A stretch of DNA of 64,000 nucleotides from Gossypium raimondii (GCF_025698545.1 NC_068565.1:992001-1056000); one strand, 5' to 3'. Shown: positions 20,788 through 32,803, counted from the first letter of the stretch. Notes: a model not told the origin generated them from the letters alone. Numbers and translations: made by a program.

Positions 20788-23700
20788 CTAATCGAGAGCG
20801 GCTTTGTTTTTACGAGCGGACATTGGCATCGACAATCCGTCAAAAAACGATGCTGTAATGGCGGCGGTTGAAAGTGGTTGTAAATCCGGCTTCCGGCTCC
20901 ATTTAGGCGCTGTCATGGGGGATGATAAACTAGTACTACCATCTTGATCTTGCAAATTCGACGTACTATATGATTTCCTCACTGCAGAAAATTTATCAAC
21001 CACGAAACCGTCTCCGATACCTATTGAAGCGGGATTGAACCCTACCTCGGCATCGATTAATAAATTAGTACGGCTTGCTGCTTTGGTTCTTAGTGCCAAG
21101 CCTTTCGATGTTATCGTGGAAAACCCTCCGGTGCTGGTGTTATCTTCCAATAGCTTTTCAGGGGTACAGTCGGCCTCCGATTTTGGCCGCCTTTTGAACA
21201 GTTTCTCATTCGACTTATCTTCACTTTCTTTAGCAGCTTCTACAACAGACATGACATTGGTTCCGACTTCACCATTTTCATCAAAAAATGCATTAGCTTT
21301 GTTTTTACAATTCCGATGAAGCTTCAAAGATGGGTAGGAAGCAGAGGAGGGTTTCAAGAACGGACTATCGTCCGGAAAATGAGTTTCCCCTTTCCTGTAT
21401 ACCGCCATCTCGAAACCTTCGGGTACCGTATTTCTTTCTGTCGATTTAAGGGCATAGAAACCTTGCAATGATGACATTGCAGGAGAGACCCTTCGATGAG
21501 TCGTTTTCAACGACTGGAACGAATCGAGCAAATCGGGAGGCAAATGTTGGGCCGTCGTTTGGTTCACATTGTTTTGTCTGCAAAAAGAGTTATCACACAG
21601 AGATAAGTCCAAGATGCATAACTTAAAAAAATCTTCAGTCGTAGAAAACTAGACTGAAACATCGAGTCCGGAGTTCTCAAGAACAGGTTCCTCGATACAT
21701 AAAACTTTCATAATCAGCAACTAATGAATAGTACAAGAATGTGTTTTCCGAATTGGTCAATTTTGAGAAGAATTTTTTCATAACCAAAAGAAATTCTAAA
21801 ATCAAACAAGTGAATGCACTTTCATTATGTTTTGCAACAGTATAATCTAATTTAAGCTTCTTACTACATTAGTGTATATATAAAGAAAGAACAAAAAGTG
21901 CATCAAAGGGTTTGAGAAATGCATACCCACAAATTAACCATTCAATTCAAAATCATAAGAAAGCATCACAACAAATCATGAAGCTTAACATACAAAGGTG
22001 CAAAAATGAAACTTACAACTAATTCTAGCAACCATCAAAATGAATAGTTAAACGGTAAAAGTATCATAGAGGCCCTTGTATTATTAGGAGTTAGATTACA
22101 TTTTACCCCTTTTAAAAAATTAGTAAATTAGCCTTTGTACATTAGATCAAAGAGCAAATTGATCCATCTATTAAAAATTTCACCTATTTCTGTTGTTAAA
22201 ATTTTGTCTTTATACGTCAACATGAGGTACACATGACATGTCACATATTAAAGTTTGGTTATTTCGTTAGCTACGTCAGTTTTTATTAATACAAATGGAT
22301 CAAATTTTTAACAAAAAGGACTCATTGGCTCTTTGATTTAATGTATAGGGACTAATTTATCTTTTTTTTTTAGTATAAGAGACAAAATGCAATTCAATTT
22401 TTAATATAAAGACTTCCATGATACTTTTACCTAAGTTAAACAGCCCATAGAACAATTCGTATTGGAATTATAAGAGAAATAAGGTGTAATACCCTATTGC
22501 TTCGCAACCATTTGACGAGCAAGGCGACGGCGGATGCCGCCCTGGTAAAGGAATCTGAATTGACTTAAGAGCAAACATTTGAAAATCTGTAACCAGACCG
22601 TTCATCTTTTTTATATCAGCTACCTGATTATTTCACACACATAGCAGCAGCAATTTGTCAATACCTAGACAAACTATAAATTATAAAAAGCCTAACTATG
22701 AATCATATAAGGTTAAAAGGCAAATTAGTCCCACTATAAAAGTAAGAAGTTTAATCCTCCTATATTTACTTTTGAAGCAAAAATAAAATTTTAAGTGGAG
22801 ATAAACATAAACATTATAATATATTTACTTGTTTGATTTTGGTTAAATGTGGGGTAAAAGTAACATGGAGGAGTTAATTGCATTTTCTCTTTTACTCAAA
22901 AATGAGTAAATTAATCTTTATATGTTAGATCAAAGAATAAATTAGTTCTATTAAAATTTTATCAATTTCTACGGTTAAAAATTAGTTCTATAAAAAAATC
23001 AATTTCTAATATTAAAATTGGTTCTATTCATTATTATACGCTAGTTCAAAGAGCAAATTAGTTCTATTAAAAATTTTATCAATTTCCACTGTTAAAAATT
23101 AGTTCTATAAAAAATAGTTTAATTGGTTCTATTAATAATTATACGCTAGTTCAAAGAGCAAATTAGTTTTATTAAAAATTTCAACAATTTACTCGGTTAT
23201 CTAATGTACCGCGTTAATTTGCTATTTGTTTTAGTATATGGTGTAAAATACAATCTAACTTCTAGTACAAGGGCTCATGGTACTTTTACCTTAAATGTGC
23301 AATATAATAAATAAACTTTGATTTTATATAATTATATATGAATTTTTATATAATTTATTTTTCACAAACTATTAATAATATTGCTATTGATATATCACCA
23401 TTTTTCTTTACATATTCCATGCACATATAATCATACGTAGAGTTACACCAAATTCAAGATTATGTTATAATTTATATATAAATTAAATATTTATAAAGAA
23501 AAAAAACCTAAAATTCAACATTTTAAAAATATGATAAGGACTAAATTACTCAATTTTTAGGTCAATTTAAAACACCACAAATTAATATTGTCTTTTACAT
23601 TTTACCGATTTGCTTCAAAATTAAATGCATTTGAACTAAATTGCTATAAAGATTGATTTGCACTAAACAAGTTATAAAGTATAAAAATAACAAAAGAACT

Positions 23701-23959
23701 ACCACAAAATCCTAAATTATTAATTTAAAGGATGAAAATTAATTACCTCAACGCCGTACTTGATGGCGACGCCGGCCATAGTATCGAACCGGGAAACGGG
23801 ATGTTCAATGTAACCATTACCCCGTAACGACGGATCCGGCGAACTTTGATCCCTTTCTTTCTCTAAAATACTGTAATCGTTGCAAATTTCACTGTATATT
23901 CCATTCGCGCTGTAACTGTAATCTCCATTGGCAATGCTATTACACCTTTCTCTTTCCAT
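20788..23959 (-). CDS. Intracellular LysM-domain protein
   Basis: Three exons on the minus strand, 23959-23747, 22623-22493 and 21577-20788, give 377 residues in phase. A LysM domain (about residues 51-97) is split by intron 1: GYIEHPVSRFDTMAGVAIKY, then VADIKKMNGL and MFALKSIQIPLPGRHPPSP. There is no signal peptide, so it is not a classical chitin or Nod-factor receptor. The remaining 270 residues are Ser/Pro-rich and look disordered, with conserved-looking patches (GFEMAVYRKGE, LFKRRPKSEAD, TSKGLALRTK, SAPKWSRKPDLQP-like). Plants have related single-LysM proteins of unknown role (in Arabidopsis, as I recall, At5g08200 and At5g23130). I chose the inner Met (MERERC) as start; a Met 12 codons upstream is possible. 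Both introns contain repeats. Confidence 0.85.
22054..22431. mobile_element. Family A MITE, best-preserved copy
   Basis: 378 bp from GGTAAAAGTATCATAGAGGC to GACTTCCATGATACTTTTACC, clear terminal inverted repeats of about 20 bp that extend imperfectly inwards (AGATTACATTTTACCCC / GAGACAAAATGCAATTC). AGTTAAAC flanks both sides, with two extra bases on the right, a possible target-site duplication. It lies in intron 2 of the LysM gene. Other copies are at 15855, 22853, 35865, 39226, 58473 and 63126. Confidence 0.8.
22853..23290. mobile_element. Family A MITE with internal amplification
   Basis: From GGTAAAAGTAACATGGAGG to GGGCTCATGGTACTTTTACC, 438 bp, in intron 1 of the LysM gene. It is longer than the copy at 22054 because an internal unit (ATTAGTTCTATTAAAAATTT with AGTTCAAAGAGCAAATTAG) is repeated about three times. 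Confidence 0.75.
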
Positions 23960-25263
23960 CTGCAATTTCCAAATTTCCTTCTTTTTTAAAAACACAAATT
24001 CCCTATTTCATTACCCTAATTTCATCACTCCCCCTTATTCGATCTTCCATACTCCATTTTTTTTTGTTGTTGAATCGAAACTTAAAGAATCTAGAACATT
24101 GAGAACAGGTAAACTAATTGTTCCTTTTTAAATTTCTATCGAATTGATTGAAAAATCAAAATTAGACCCTTAAGTTAATTTTAAAAACCTTAGATCTGTA
24201 TAAAAAAAGAAAGAAAATAAAATAAATAGAAAAAGCCTTCAAATTAGGAAACTGAATTAACAAAAAATAAAATAATTACTGTGAGGATAATAGAAAATAA
24301 AAAGAAATGGAAACCTTTAATCGTATATGAGACTTTCTCTTAATAAAATATTGTTTTCTTTCTTTCTTTCTCTTAAAAGTATGATTATCAGTATTAAACT
24401 CAAAATTCCTCAATTAAATTAGCAAGTTTTGACCATGAAAATTTATAAAATTCCTATTTTAACTTCTGAAAATTGTCAACGAAAGTTCTAAAAAAATTAA
24501 ATTTCGGTGTTAATCTCCAAATAGAAGTTGGTGATCGATTAGAAATATGGGCGAGTTGATCTTTGGCTTATCTACTCAAAATTGTTCCGACGGTAAATAT
24601 AAAAAATATAATTATTTTAATTATAATTACATTATAATTATTTTAATTAAACAAATTTTATAAAATATATTTAAAATCTAGACAAATATTTATACTACAC
24701 ATCAAAGTATAATGAATTTAATGAAACATAGGAAGTAATTATAAAATATACATAACCAAATTTTTAAATTTGTAAATAATAAAATTACGAAAATATGAAC
24801 TAATGAAATTAACTATCATAAAAAATATAACTAAAATTCCAAATCCAAATAAAATACACTTAAAATAATATAATCGACTTCAAAAATAATTTCAATAAAA
24901 ATTTAACATTAACAAAAATAATAAATTTTAATTTGTAAATTAAAAGTATTTTCGTCATTTACTATGATACGGATCAAAGAAGAGTTTAATATTAACAAAA
25001 ATTAATTATAATAGTTAACAATAAATAAGACAATAAAACAAAATTGAATATTATAAATATTGCAAAATATATAAATGGTTTGAAAACAGTGTATTCCAGA
25101 TAGACACTAGACAAATGGGAAAATTCTAGTACAAGGCATATAATAATAAAACTGTGAGATTCAACATACTAGTTAATAAAGATCTTAATCTAAACCAAAA
25201 CCAATTCTTTTTGGTACATGACCAAAAACAATTAAGCAGAGCTAATTGGAACCTCCCACTTCA
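23960..25263. other. Gap between LysM gene and nucleolin
   Basis: Head-to-tail on the minus strand. The LysM promoter is on the left, with (TTTC)-like pyrimidine runs at 24355-24375. The rest, about 24590-25080, is very AT-rich with no coding sequence. The nucleolin 3' UTR should start near 25263. Confidence 0.5.
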
Positions 25264-28200
25264 TTAATCCTCATCATTAAAAGTAGTCTTCCTTCCTGCA
25301 TTTCAAATAAATTATAATTTGATTTAGCAATAATACAAAATCCCGGTATTTAATTGGTCTAAACCCCTTTTTCTCAAGTTTCCAGGTTTAAACCAAGTTC
25401 GGCTCATTAATCTCGTATTCATAAAGATGTAGGATTCCCCCAGTTGAACCAATCCCAATAATGTCTGAACCGAACCAGTTTGGACCAGGAACCAACCAAA
25501 GTACCAGTCCAAAAAATTATTTTGAACCAGTTAAAACCCGAAACTGGTACAAACAGGTTGAACCAGTTAAACCGGGTTTTTTATTTTTAATGATTTTTTA
25601 AACAAGCTAAATGGTCCAACCAGGACCACCAATCGAATTCTAACTACTGGTCATGTATTTTAAACACTAAGAAAAGCAAAACATGCTGGAGTAAAATAAT
25701 AATACCTGTGCCAGCAGCAGCAAGGTTTGGCTTATTATAAGGTGTTCCACGTCCACCTCTGCCACCGCCAAACCGACCACCACCACCACGCCTACCACCG
25801 CGGCCACCACCATCCCTTCCTCCCCGACCACCGCGACCTCCACGGCCACTGCCATCCCTTCCTCCACTCCATCCACCACTCCTACCACCACCTCTTCCAC
25901 TGCCAAAATCGCCTTTAGGCTTTGCCTCATCCACGGACAAGGATTGATTATTAAGTTTTGATCCATCAAGTTCTAGAGCTTTGTTCAAACTACCCTCATC
26001 TTTGAAATCCAAGTAAGCAAAACTGCAAATTGATTTGCATATGATCAGATATGGAGTTCCACTAGAAATAAAATGCATACTTCCAAGATCTTACTCGGGT
26101 GCAACTGTGGAATATAGTATGCGTTTAAGACGGGCATTATAGGAGGGACATGACCATTCTCAAATACGGTACAAGAACTTCCATCTATGTTACTTGAAAA
26201 AGGTTTTAATGTATAGGAGGATCCTTGGATGGTAATATCCTTGTATACTCGTAACCCAAGAGAGGTATATGGCATCATTTGAGGATACTCAAAGATGAAA
26301 TAACAGCAGCATATATTTTCATAATACTAACCCTTTCACAGCACCGGAATCCCGATCTGTTGGTATAGCCACCCTAGAAATCTCTCCACAAGAACCAAAG
26401 TGTTCTTGCAAGGAATTCCTGATCTGCAAATGTTTCAGGCACAACAGATATAAATACAAACAAATTCAGGAAAACAGGTGGAGGAAGAACAGAGCAACCG
26501 AAACTAATATTTAAAGCAAACATCTAACCGTATCCTCATCGAGTGATGCATCAAGTCCTTTGACGAATATTGTTCGAGATTGACCTTTTCCACCTTTCTG
26601 GAATGAATTGTTCCCATTGCTGTAAAAGGAAGGTGCAGGAAATCGGTTGAAAACATTAATTGAATTAAATAGCTACTTCTAATCAAGGGTCCACAAGATA
26701 TATATATACACAGACACCAATTCACAAATTAAAGTAGGGAAAACTTACCCACTGTATGGTGTATATGCACCCCTTTCACGAGCCAAATCAAGTCTAACAG
26801 CACGGTTCATCAAATATTCCCCATTCAACTCCAGGGCCTGAAAAGGGGATGATGTTAGTTAATAACTTTACAACAGCTATATAGCCCATGCATATAGGAT
26901 CGATTTTTTGAAGTTATGACATTCACAAGCATGCAAGTCATATGCTTGCAAAATATGCTATTACATATGCAAGAACTCGACACAAAAACATTAACCAATT
27001 ACTAGCAGAATACACAAACAAAAAGTTAGCTTATGCATTAGATATCTATGTTATAAATACAAGAAACCTACTTTCTGTGCAGCCTCTGCAGTGGCAAATT
27101 CAACATGTCCATAGCCCTTAAAGTTCCCCTCAGCATCAGAGGAAAAACGAACTTCGACGACTTCACCAGCATCTTTAAAGAAATTCCTTCTGCAGTGTAT
27201 AACATAGAGAAGATGAAATATATATTCCAAAAAAGATAAATTTAGAGGGACCAGAGAACCTAAACATACACATCAGCATCTTCAATTTGAAAGGATAAGT
27301 TTCCAACAAACAGTGTCTTCGATCCTGTGGATTGGGTTTGAGGAGTTACAGGTGTTTGGGGCTGCAGAAAAACGATGATCAGATTCTGACCAACTTGACA
27401 AAATGATCAATAACTCAACAGGAAACTAGTACTTACAGCTTTCTTTGCAGACTTCAAGTCCTGCTTGGCAGGTGTTGTAGCATCGACCATTTCCACATCT
27501 GTGTCCTGATTCCAATATAGAAGTACAATAATGCCTTGAACAATCATTACAACCTACAAAAAGTGTCATACAGAAGATAGGTTCCTAAAAAAATTGTACT
27601 TTTTTCTTTGGAGCTTCTTCTTCGTCACTTTCTTCGTCATCATCTGATCCCTCAGATTCTTCCTCTTCACTACTGCTTGCTTTTTTAGCAACTTTAGCCT
27701 CTTTCTTAGGAGCCTACAGTGTGAAATAAACAGATTGCCAAATTAGTACAAGTTAAATAGAAAGTTAACAGTAACCAGATACACCTCATTCTTCAAACGA
27801 TAAAGCACACCTCTTCATCCTCAGACTCACTGTCATCAGAGGAGTCACTGCTGGAATCCTCAACCTTCTTGGGGGGAGGAGCAGAAGCTTTCTTCACAGC
27901 AGGTGCTTTCTTTACATCCTAGATTAGTGCAACAGCATCAATAACATATATGAAATAAATAAATAAATTGAACCGAGAACCATATGAATGAGACATCACA
28001 CCTCTTCATCAGATTCCTCCTCAGAGCTGCTATCGCTAGATTCAGTTTTAGGCTTTGCAGTTGCTGAAGGTATGTTCTTTGGAGGAGGTTTCTACACAAG
28101 TATATATATTCAGTTAGTGGAATTATAAAGATTGATAATAACTAAATACCAGCAGAAAATATGGGTCTTATAAGGACCCCTAGTCTATTATAGGCATCCC

Positions 28201-29816
28201 AACACTCACAACATCTTCATCCGAAGAGCTGTCACTTTCTGAACTATCACTAGACTCCTTTTTATTAACAGCAGTTGGTGCTTTCTTAGGAGCAGGCTTT
28301 GATTTTTCCTGCATATACAAAACATTACATTTATAAGCTAAACTTTTTAAAACAAACTCCAAATCAGATTGAAAAGCAACCATCATTCAACAATCCAGCA
28401 CTTACATCATCTTCATCCGAGCTGCTTTCTTCATCTGAAGAATCCGAAATCTCTCCTTTCTTAACAGGTGCAGCACCATTTTTAGCAGCTGCTACTTCTT
28501 TTTTTGCAGCAGGCTCCTATAAATCAAAATTCAACAATAAAGATAAATTCAAGATATTCTATAGCAATTCTTACATTCTATCTATACTATTTGTCTCAAT
28601 ACTAACATCATCCTCATCAGAATCATCGTCAGAAGAAGAATCCGAACTGCTATCAGCTTTCACTGTCTTAGCAGCTGGAACAGCAGCCTTTTTAGCAACT
28701 GCAGGCTTTGTATTCTTGGCAGGAGCTTCCTGTAAAACCAAAAAATTGAATGTCAACAATCACAAAACGGAACATCCTCCAACCACACTAATATTAGTGT
28801 TACTCGGACTCTATTTTCCCTTTTTAAGTACTGCATCCGACACATGGACTCACACCCTTAGTCCAAATTACATAGGAGCATAATACTCACTTCATCAGAG
28901 GATGAACCTTCCTCGCTACTCGAGTCAGAAGAATCAGAACTACTAGCTTGTTTTGCTTTCTTTGCAGGTACAGAACCATTCTTCACGACAGCAGCCTGTT
29001 TCTTCACTGGTGCAGGTTCCTGGACAAAACAAAAACAAAAATACATAGCAAAAACAGATACAAATGTACCTTCACATGCTTCATTTTACTATTCGATGAA
29101 TGCATAGCCTAGGTACTTAAAAGAGAAATGGGAGCTAAAAGCTCATGAAAAGTGAACTATCAGCATAAATCAATATCATGAACAAATACATAATCATAGT
29201 TGGTTTTCGCATACATCTTCGGATTCTGAAGAGTCATCGGAAGAATTACTAGTTTCCTCCTTCTTCTTCTGAGTCTTAGCTTCAACCTCTTTCTTCACAA
29301 TAGCCTGTGCCACTCCATCGTTTTTCTTCTGCTTCTTTGCAGCCACTTGTTTTTCAGGAGTTTCTTCAGCATCTCTCTTACCTATACAATCAAAAAAATA
29401 CATGAAAAACAAAAACAAACCAAAAAGTGAATTGTTTCCCAAACACAAAGAACAATAAAAACCATAAAGCAACCAGTTCTCATACAACGAAAATCATTCT
29501 AAAAATCTTGAAACTTTATCACACATTATGGGTTATACAACAAACACATATTTAAAACTCAAAACCCAACAACAAAAACATATTTAAAACTCAAAACCCA
29601 ACAACAATAATTAAATAAAAATAAATACCTTTCTTTCCAGACTTAGGAGGAGCTACAGCAGGAGCTGCTTCAACCTATGAAAAAAGAACACAAATTTAAG
29701 CCATTAAAAACTACTTAGAAGAAAAACACATTAAACCAACTGGAGAATCTTTTAATAAAATGAAAGAAAAGAAAAAAGAGTACTTTGGGGGTTGATTTCT
29801 TGCTTGATTTTCCCAT
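25264..29816 (-). CDS. NUC: Nucleolin (acidic repeats, two RRMs, RGG tail)
   Basis: Eighteen exons on the minus strand: 29816-29784, 29674-29629, 29381-29215, 29019-28891, 28729-28607, 28516-28406, 28308-28210, 28091-28002, 27918-27811, 27713-27600, 27505-27437, 27361-27270, 27189-27072, 26837-26749, 26619-26529, 26423-26332, 26022-25706, 25295-25264; 639 residues. A Lys-rich start (MGKSSKKSTPK) is followed by about eight modules alternating a Lys/Ala basic part and a Ser/Asp/Glu acidic part (to residue 340). RRM1 starts at about 378 (LFVGNLSF, KGYGHVEF) and RRM2 at about 478 (IFVKGL, KGFAYLDF). A long glycine/arginine-rich RGG tail ends in KTTFNDED. Plant nucleolins have two RRMs, animals four. 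Role: rDNA chromatin and pre-rRNA processing in the nucleolus. The acidic serines are typical CK2 sites. Confidence 0.95.
25296..25705. other. Last nucleolin intron
   Basis: 410-bp intron with repeated AACCAGTT/AACCGG words near 25480-25580 (GAACCAGTTTGGACC, GAACCAGTTAAAACC, GAACCAGTTAAACCGG). A 62-codon frame here is probably chance. Confidence 0.4.
28002..29019 (-). repeat. Array of duplicated acidic-module exons in nucleolin
   Basis: Six consecutive exons (129, 123, 111, 99, 90 and then 108 bp starting at 27918) are each a multiple of three and bounded by phase-0 introns. Each starts with a Pro/Lys/Ala part (EPAPVKKQAA, EAPAKNTKPA, EPAAKKEVAA, EKSKPAPKKA, KPPPKNIPSA) and ends in SSSDS...DE(E/D). 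Any one could be skipped or duplicated without breaking the frame. Confidence 0.8.
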
Positions 29817-29963
29817 AGTTTAAGAAGAGTTAAAGAGATTTTCAAAACTGACTTATGATTTTTATGGGATTAAAAGAGAGATATAAGAAACAGCGGCTGA
29901 ATATCAGCAAAAGAAGTTACAAAAACCCTACTTCAAAGAGGATATTTTTGGAGTTTGGAGGTT

Positions 29964-30060
29964 TAGGGTTTTGTGAGGGGAAGAGTCGATAGAAAGTAAG
30001 GATTATATAGTGGTGGGTGTCAATGTGTATTAAACATTGCCAAAGTGGGCGTTAGGGTTT
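29964..30060 (-). promoter_or_regulatory. Nucleolin promoter: TATA box and two telo boxes
   Basis: On the minus strand a TATATAA (30009-30003) lies about 190 bp before the ATG. AAACCCTA telo boxes are at 30060-30053 and 29971-29964, one on each side of the TATA. Telo boxes are known to mark plant ribosome-biogenesis and ribosomal-protein genes, which fits nucleolin. Confidence 0.6.
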
Positions 30061-30269
30061 TTGCATGTCCGCATCAAATTGAAGCGGTTGAATTGCACGT
30101 GTAAATGACAGTGCTCAACCGGGCCGCCCTGCCTGACCCGGGTGGCTTGATTTATTTTGGGATGGGCTTCTGTTTAATATTTTTAATTTTCGGTCAGTCC
30201 GGCCCGTTTTATTATGCTGTTTAAAAAATAATATATAAATAATTTTATATTGATGTTTGTATAGAGAGG

Positions 30270-30785
30270 TAATTATGGGTCGGGCCATAATAAATTTAGT
30301 CCTGTATTGTAGGCCCAGGCCTAGCCTAAAAAAATAAATTTTAAATTTTGTCCAAGCCCAGCTCGCCCGTATTATTTTTATATCAAAATAAATTTAATAC
30401 ATTAAATAAATTAAAAATATTATACTTAAATAACACTAAGATAAATGTAACTTAACGTGTAAATGCCTCTAAAATAGTAGCAAAACTAACAATAGCAAGA
30501 GTTATAAAATATTCAAACAATAATAACAAAATAATAGCAATATGATAGTAAAATGGTTGCAAACAGTGGCAAAATAATGGAGAAACAGTAGCAAAACAAC
30601 AACAGTTTTTTCTTTACAAAGTCGAGTCAAGCCAAGCCAGGCTCAGGCTAAAAAAAGCTTACTCGAGACCCAACTCATTTTCTAAACGGGTCTTTTTTTT
30701 TGTCCAAACTCATTTTTCAAGCCTATATTTTTACTCAAATCCTCCTACTTTTCAAATAGGCTACCAACCTAACCCATGATAAGTC
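30270..30785. mobile_element. TIR-like element with GGGCCGG/AGGCC words
   Basis: Left end TTATGGGTCGGGCCATAA at about 30273; right end CCTAACCCATGATAA to about 30782, imperfectly inverted. The interior has GGCCCAGGCCTAGCC and GCCAGGCTCAGGCTAAAAAA with poly-A-like runs and no coding. Similar wording is at 38860-39005. Borders approximate. Confidence 0.45.
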
Positions 30786-30789
30786 TATT

Positions 30790-31885
30790 TATGTATTTTT
30801 ATAATTAAATTTAAATAGACAGCGTAATAGACCATTGAACAGCTCAAACTCGGGCTTAGAAAAATTTTGGAATCAAGCCTAGGTTCAGCACAACTCATTA
30901 AAACTTCTTACAGTCTCCATGGTTACTAAATACTAACGGTGGGTATTCTTTTTTAATATATATAGGCAATTAAATGAAAATGCAATACTATGAGTGAAAA
31001 TACCTACGAAGTCTCTCTATTATAAGGACTAGATTAAATTAATTTATTTATTAATAAATAGAACAATTTAATTATTGTATTGTTACGATAATCACATAAA
31101 GCTAAATCGAAATAGAGTTAATATTCATTGTTTGAAAAATTACTTGAAAAATCATTTTTTCAGTTAAACTTCAAAATAAAAATCACTTCCCATAAAAAGC
31201 ATTTAATTAATGTGAATCTTTTACATTTTTAAACTTATTGTTAAATAATTTAATATACTTTAATTATTTAATACGATAAACTCATGCATCACACGGCAAT
31301 GAAACTAGTACAATATAATTTAATTTAATTGACAGTCAATTTTAATCTCTCTTCATTGATATAATTGTTATTAAATTTAAACGCATATCTTAATATTAAT
31401 TTTAACATTATTAATATAATACTTAATCTCGTCACTATATTAATTAATCACATCGAATTTATTATTTTTAATATGTTGAAGTCAATCTCACTATCCCTCC
31501 AAAAACAACTTAATGAGCATATCAATGTGGCTTTCACACTCCACCAATCCTGCAATGAAAGACCATAATGTTGTTGGACAGACAAAATGGCCATCCTGCA
31601 TATCTGCCTAGCCAAAGGAATTAACCAATCATTCTGCATAACCGACATTAAATTTTAGAATGTTTAGTTTAAATTTTTAAAATTTTAAATATTTAATTAA
31701 TATTTTAAAAATTTTAAAGGGTTTGATGAGAATTTATAATAATTAAGATTTATTTTAAAATAAAAGTTAAAATTATCAAAAAAATTTAAGAGAATTAGAT
31801 TTAAAATTTTAGGAACCTAATTAAAATTTTCATAAATTTTGAAGTAATAATAAAATTTTCTAAATTTCTATATAAATATTAAGCA
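30790..31885. other. Gap upstream of GS1, left part
   Basis: AT-rich intergenic sequence, 70% or more A/T by eye. Short frames at 31365-31648 on both strands overlap each other and have no family I recognise. I see no gene. Confidence 0.45.
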
Positions 31886-32803
31886 TAAATTATACAAATG
31901 GTCACCTAACTATGCTATATTTTTGTTTTGGTCATCCAATTTTAAAATTTTTCAATTTAGGCACTGACATTTGAATTTGTCTTTGTTCTGGTCACCTGCA
32001 GTTAAATTGACAATGGATAGCCTTTTTTTCTAACAGGTATAATAACACATTTAGTACTTAATACTTATCTATTCTATCAATTTGATATTAATTCTAAATA
32101 ATTCAATAAATTCAATCATTCACATTTACAAATTCTATCATTTTATCCTTAAACTTTCTAACCAAAGCTTTTGGCTTTTAAAACAAAGACATTCTACATC
32201 TATAAATTTGAAACCCCAAAAAAATCTTAACTAACAAGTTGTTCTCCGAGTCAATTATTGATACCGATGAGTTTATTTTGAAACTTTATTTCCTTTTGTT
32301 TTTTTTCATTAGTTTTCTTATAAATATAATATTTTATAACCCTTTGATTGATAAAATTTTGGCTAAAGAAATTAATTTTTTATAAAAAGGCACTTTAGAT
32401 TTATTATTGTTGTTAACAATATGATATTTCCTTCAAAGTACATAAAAATAATCCTTGATGTTAGTATCCATCAATTAGTAAAAGAACATATATTAGATTC
32501 AAGTCGATCTAATAATCAGTATTGAAGAATGGAGAAGAAAGTTGTTTGGATTTTGGCCCTCAAATTCATAACGTTCAAAATTATTTCACGAAAAAAACTA
32601 AACTGTAAAAAATAATGGGAAAGAAAGCTTTCGATTGGTGCAAGCGGTGAAAACATAGAAGGCCATACAACAATGATTATAACATTCCAGCAACTCAAAT
32701 GAGAACTTTCGAATAGTTTAGTGACTATTTTGCAACTTTTTGAAGTTTAGTGACCAAAATGTAAATTGACTAATAGTTTAGTGACCTCTGATGTAGTTTA
32801 TCT
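31886..32803. mobile_element. Family B foldback element, long copy
   Basis: Left end AAATTATACAAATGGTCACC, with TTTTGTTTTGGTCATCC behind it; right end GTTTAGTGACCAAAATG... TAGTTTATC. The right half (32510-32803) matches the copy at 5907: GTTCAAAATTATTTCACG, GCTTTCGATTGGTGCAAG, CTTTTTGAAGTTTAGTGACC. The middle (about 32040-32450) is extra sequence, so either this is a longer family member or it contains another insertion. It ends about 160 bp before the GS1 start codon. Confidence 0.55.

Noticed and set aside
25667-25969. Frames on both strands over the nucleolin RGG tail (100 codons minus, 63 codons plus)
   Set aside because: They are other-frame readings of a GC-rich glycine/arginine repeat; the real frame continues RRM2 into RGG.
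28299-28883. 194-codon plus-strand frame over the nucleolin exons
   Set aside because: It is the antisense of the Ser/Asp/Glu-rich module exons and their introns; its Ser-rich composition is a mirror of those codons.
31365-31648. Overlapping small frames on both strands upstream of GS1
   Set aside because: AT-rich, no recognisable motif, and no splice context; treated as noise.
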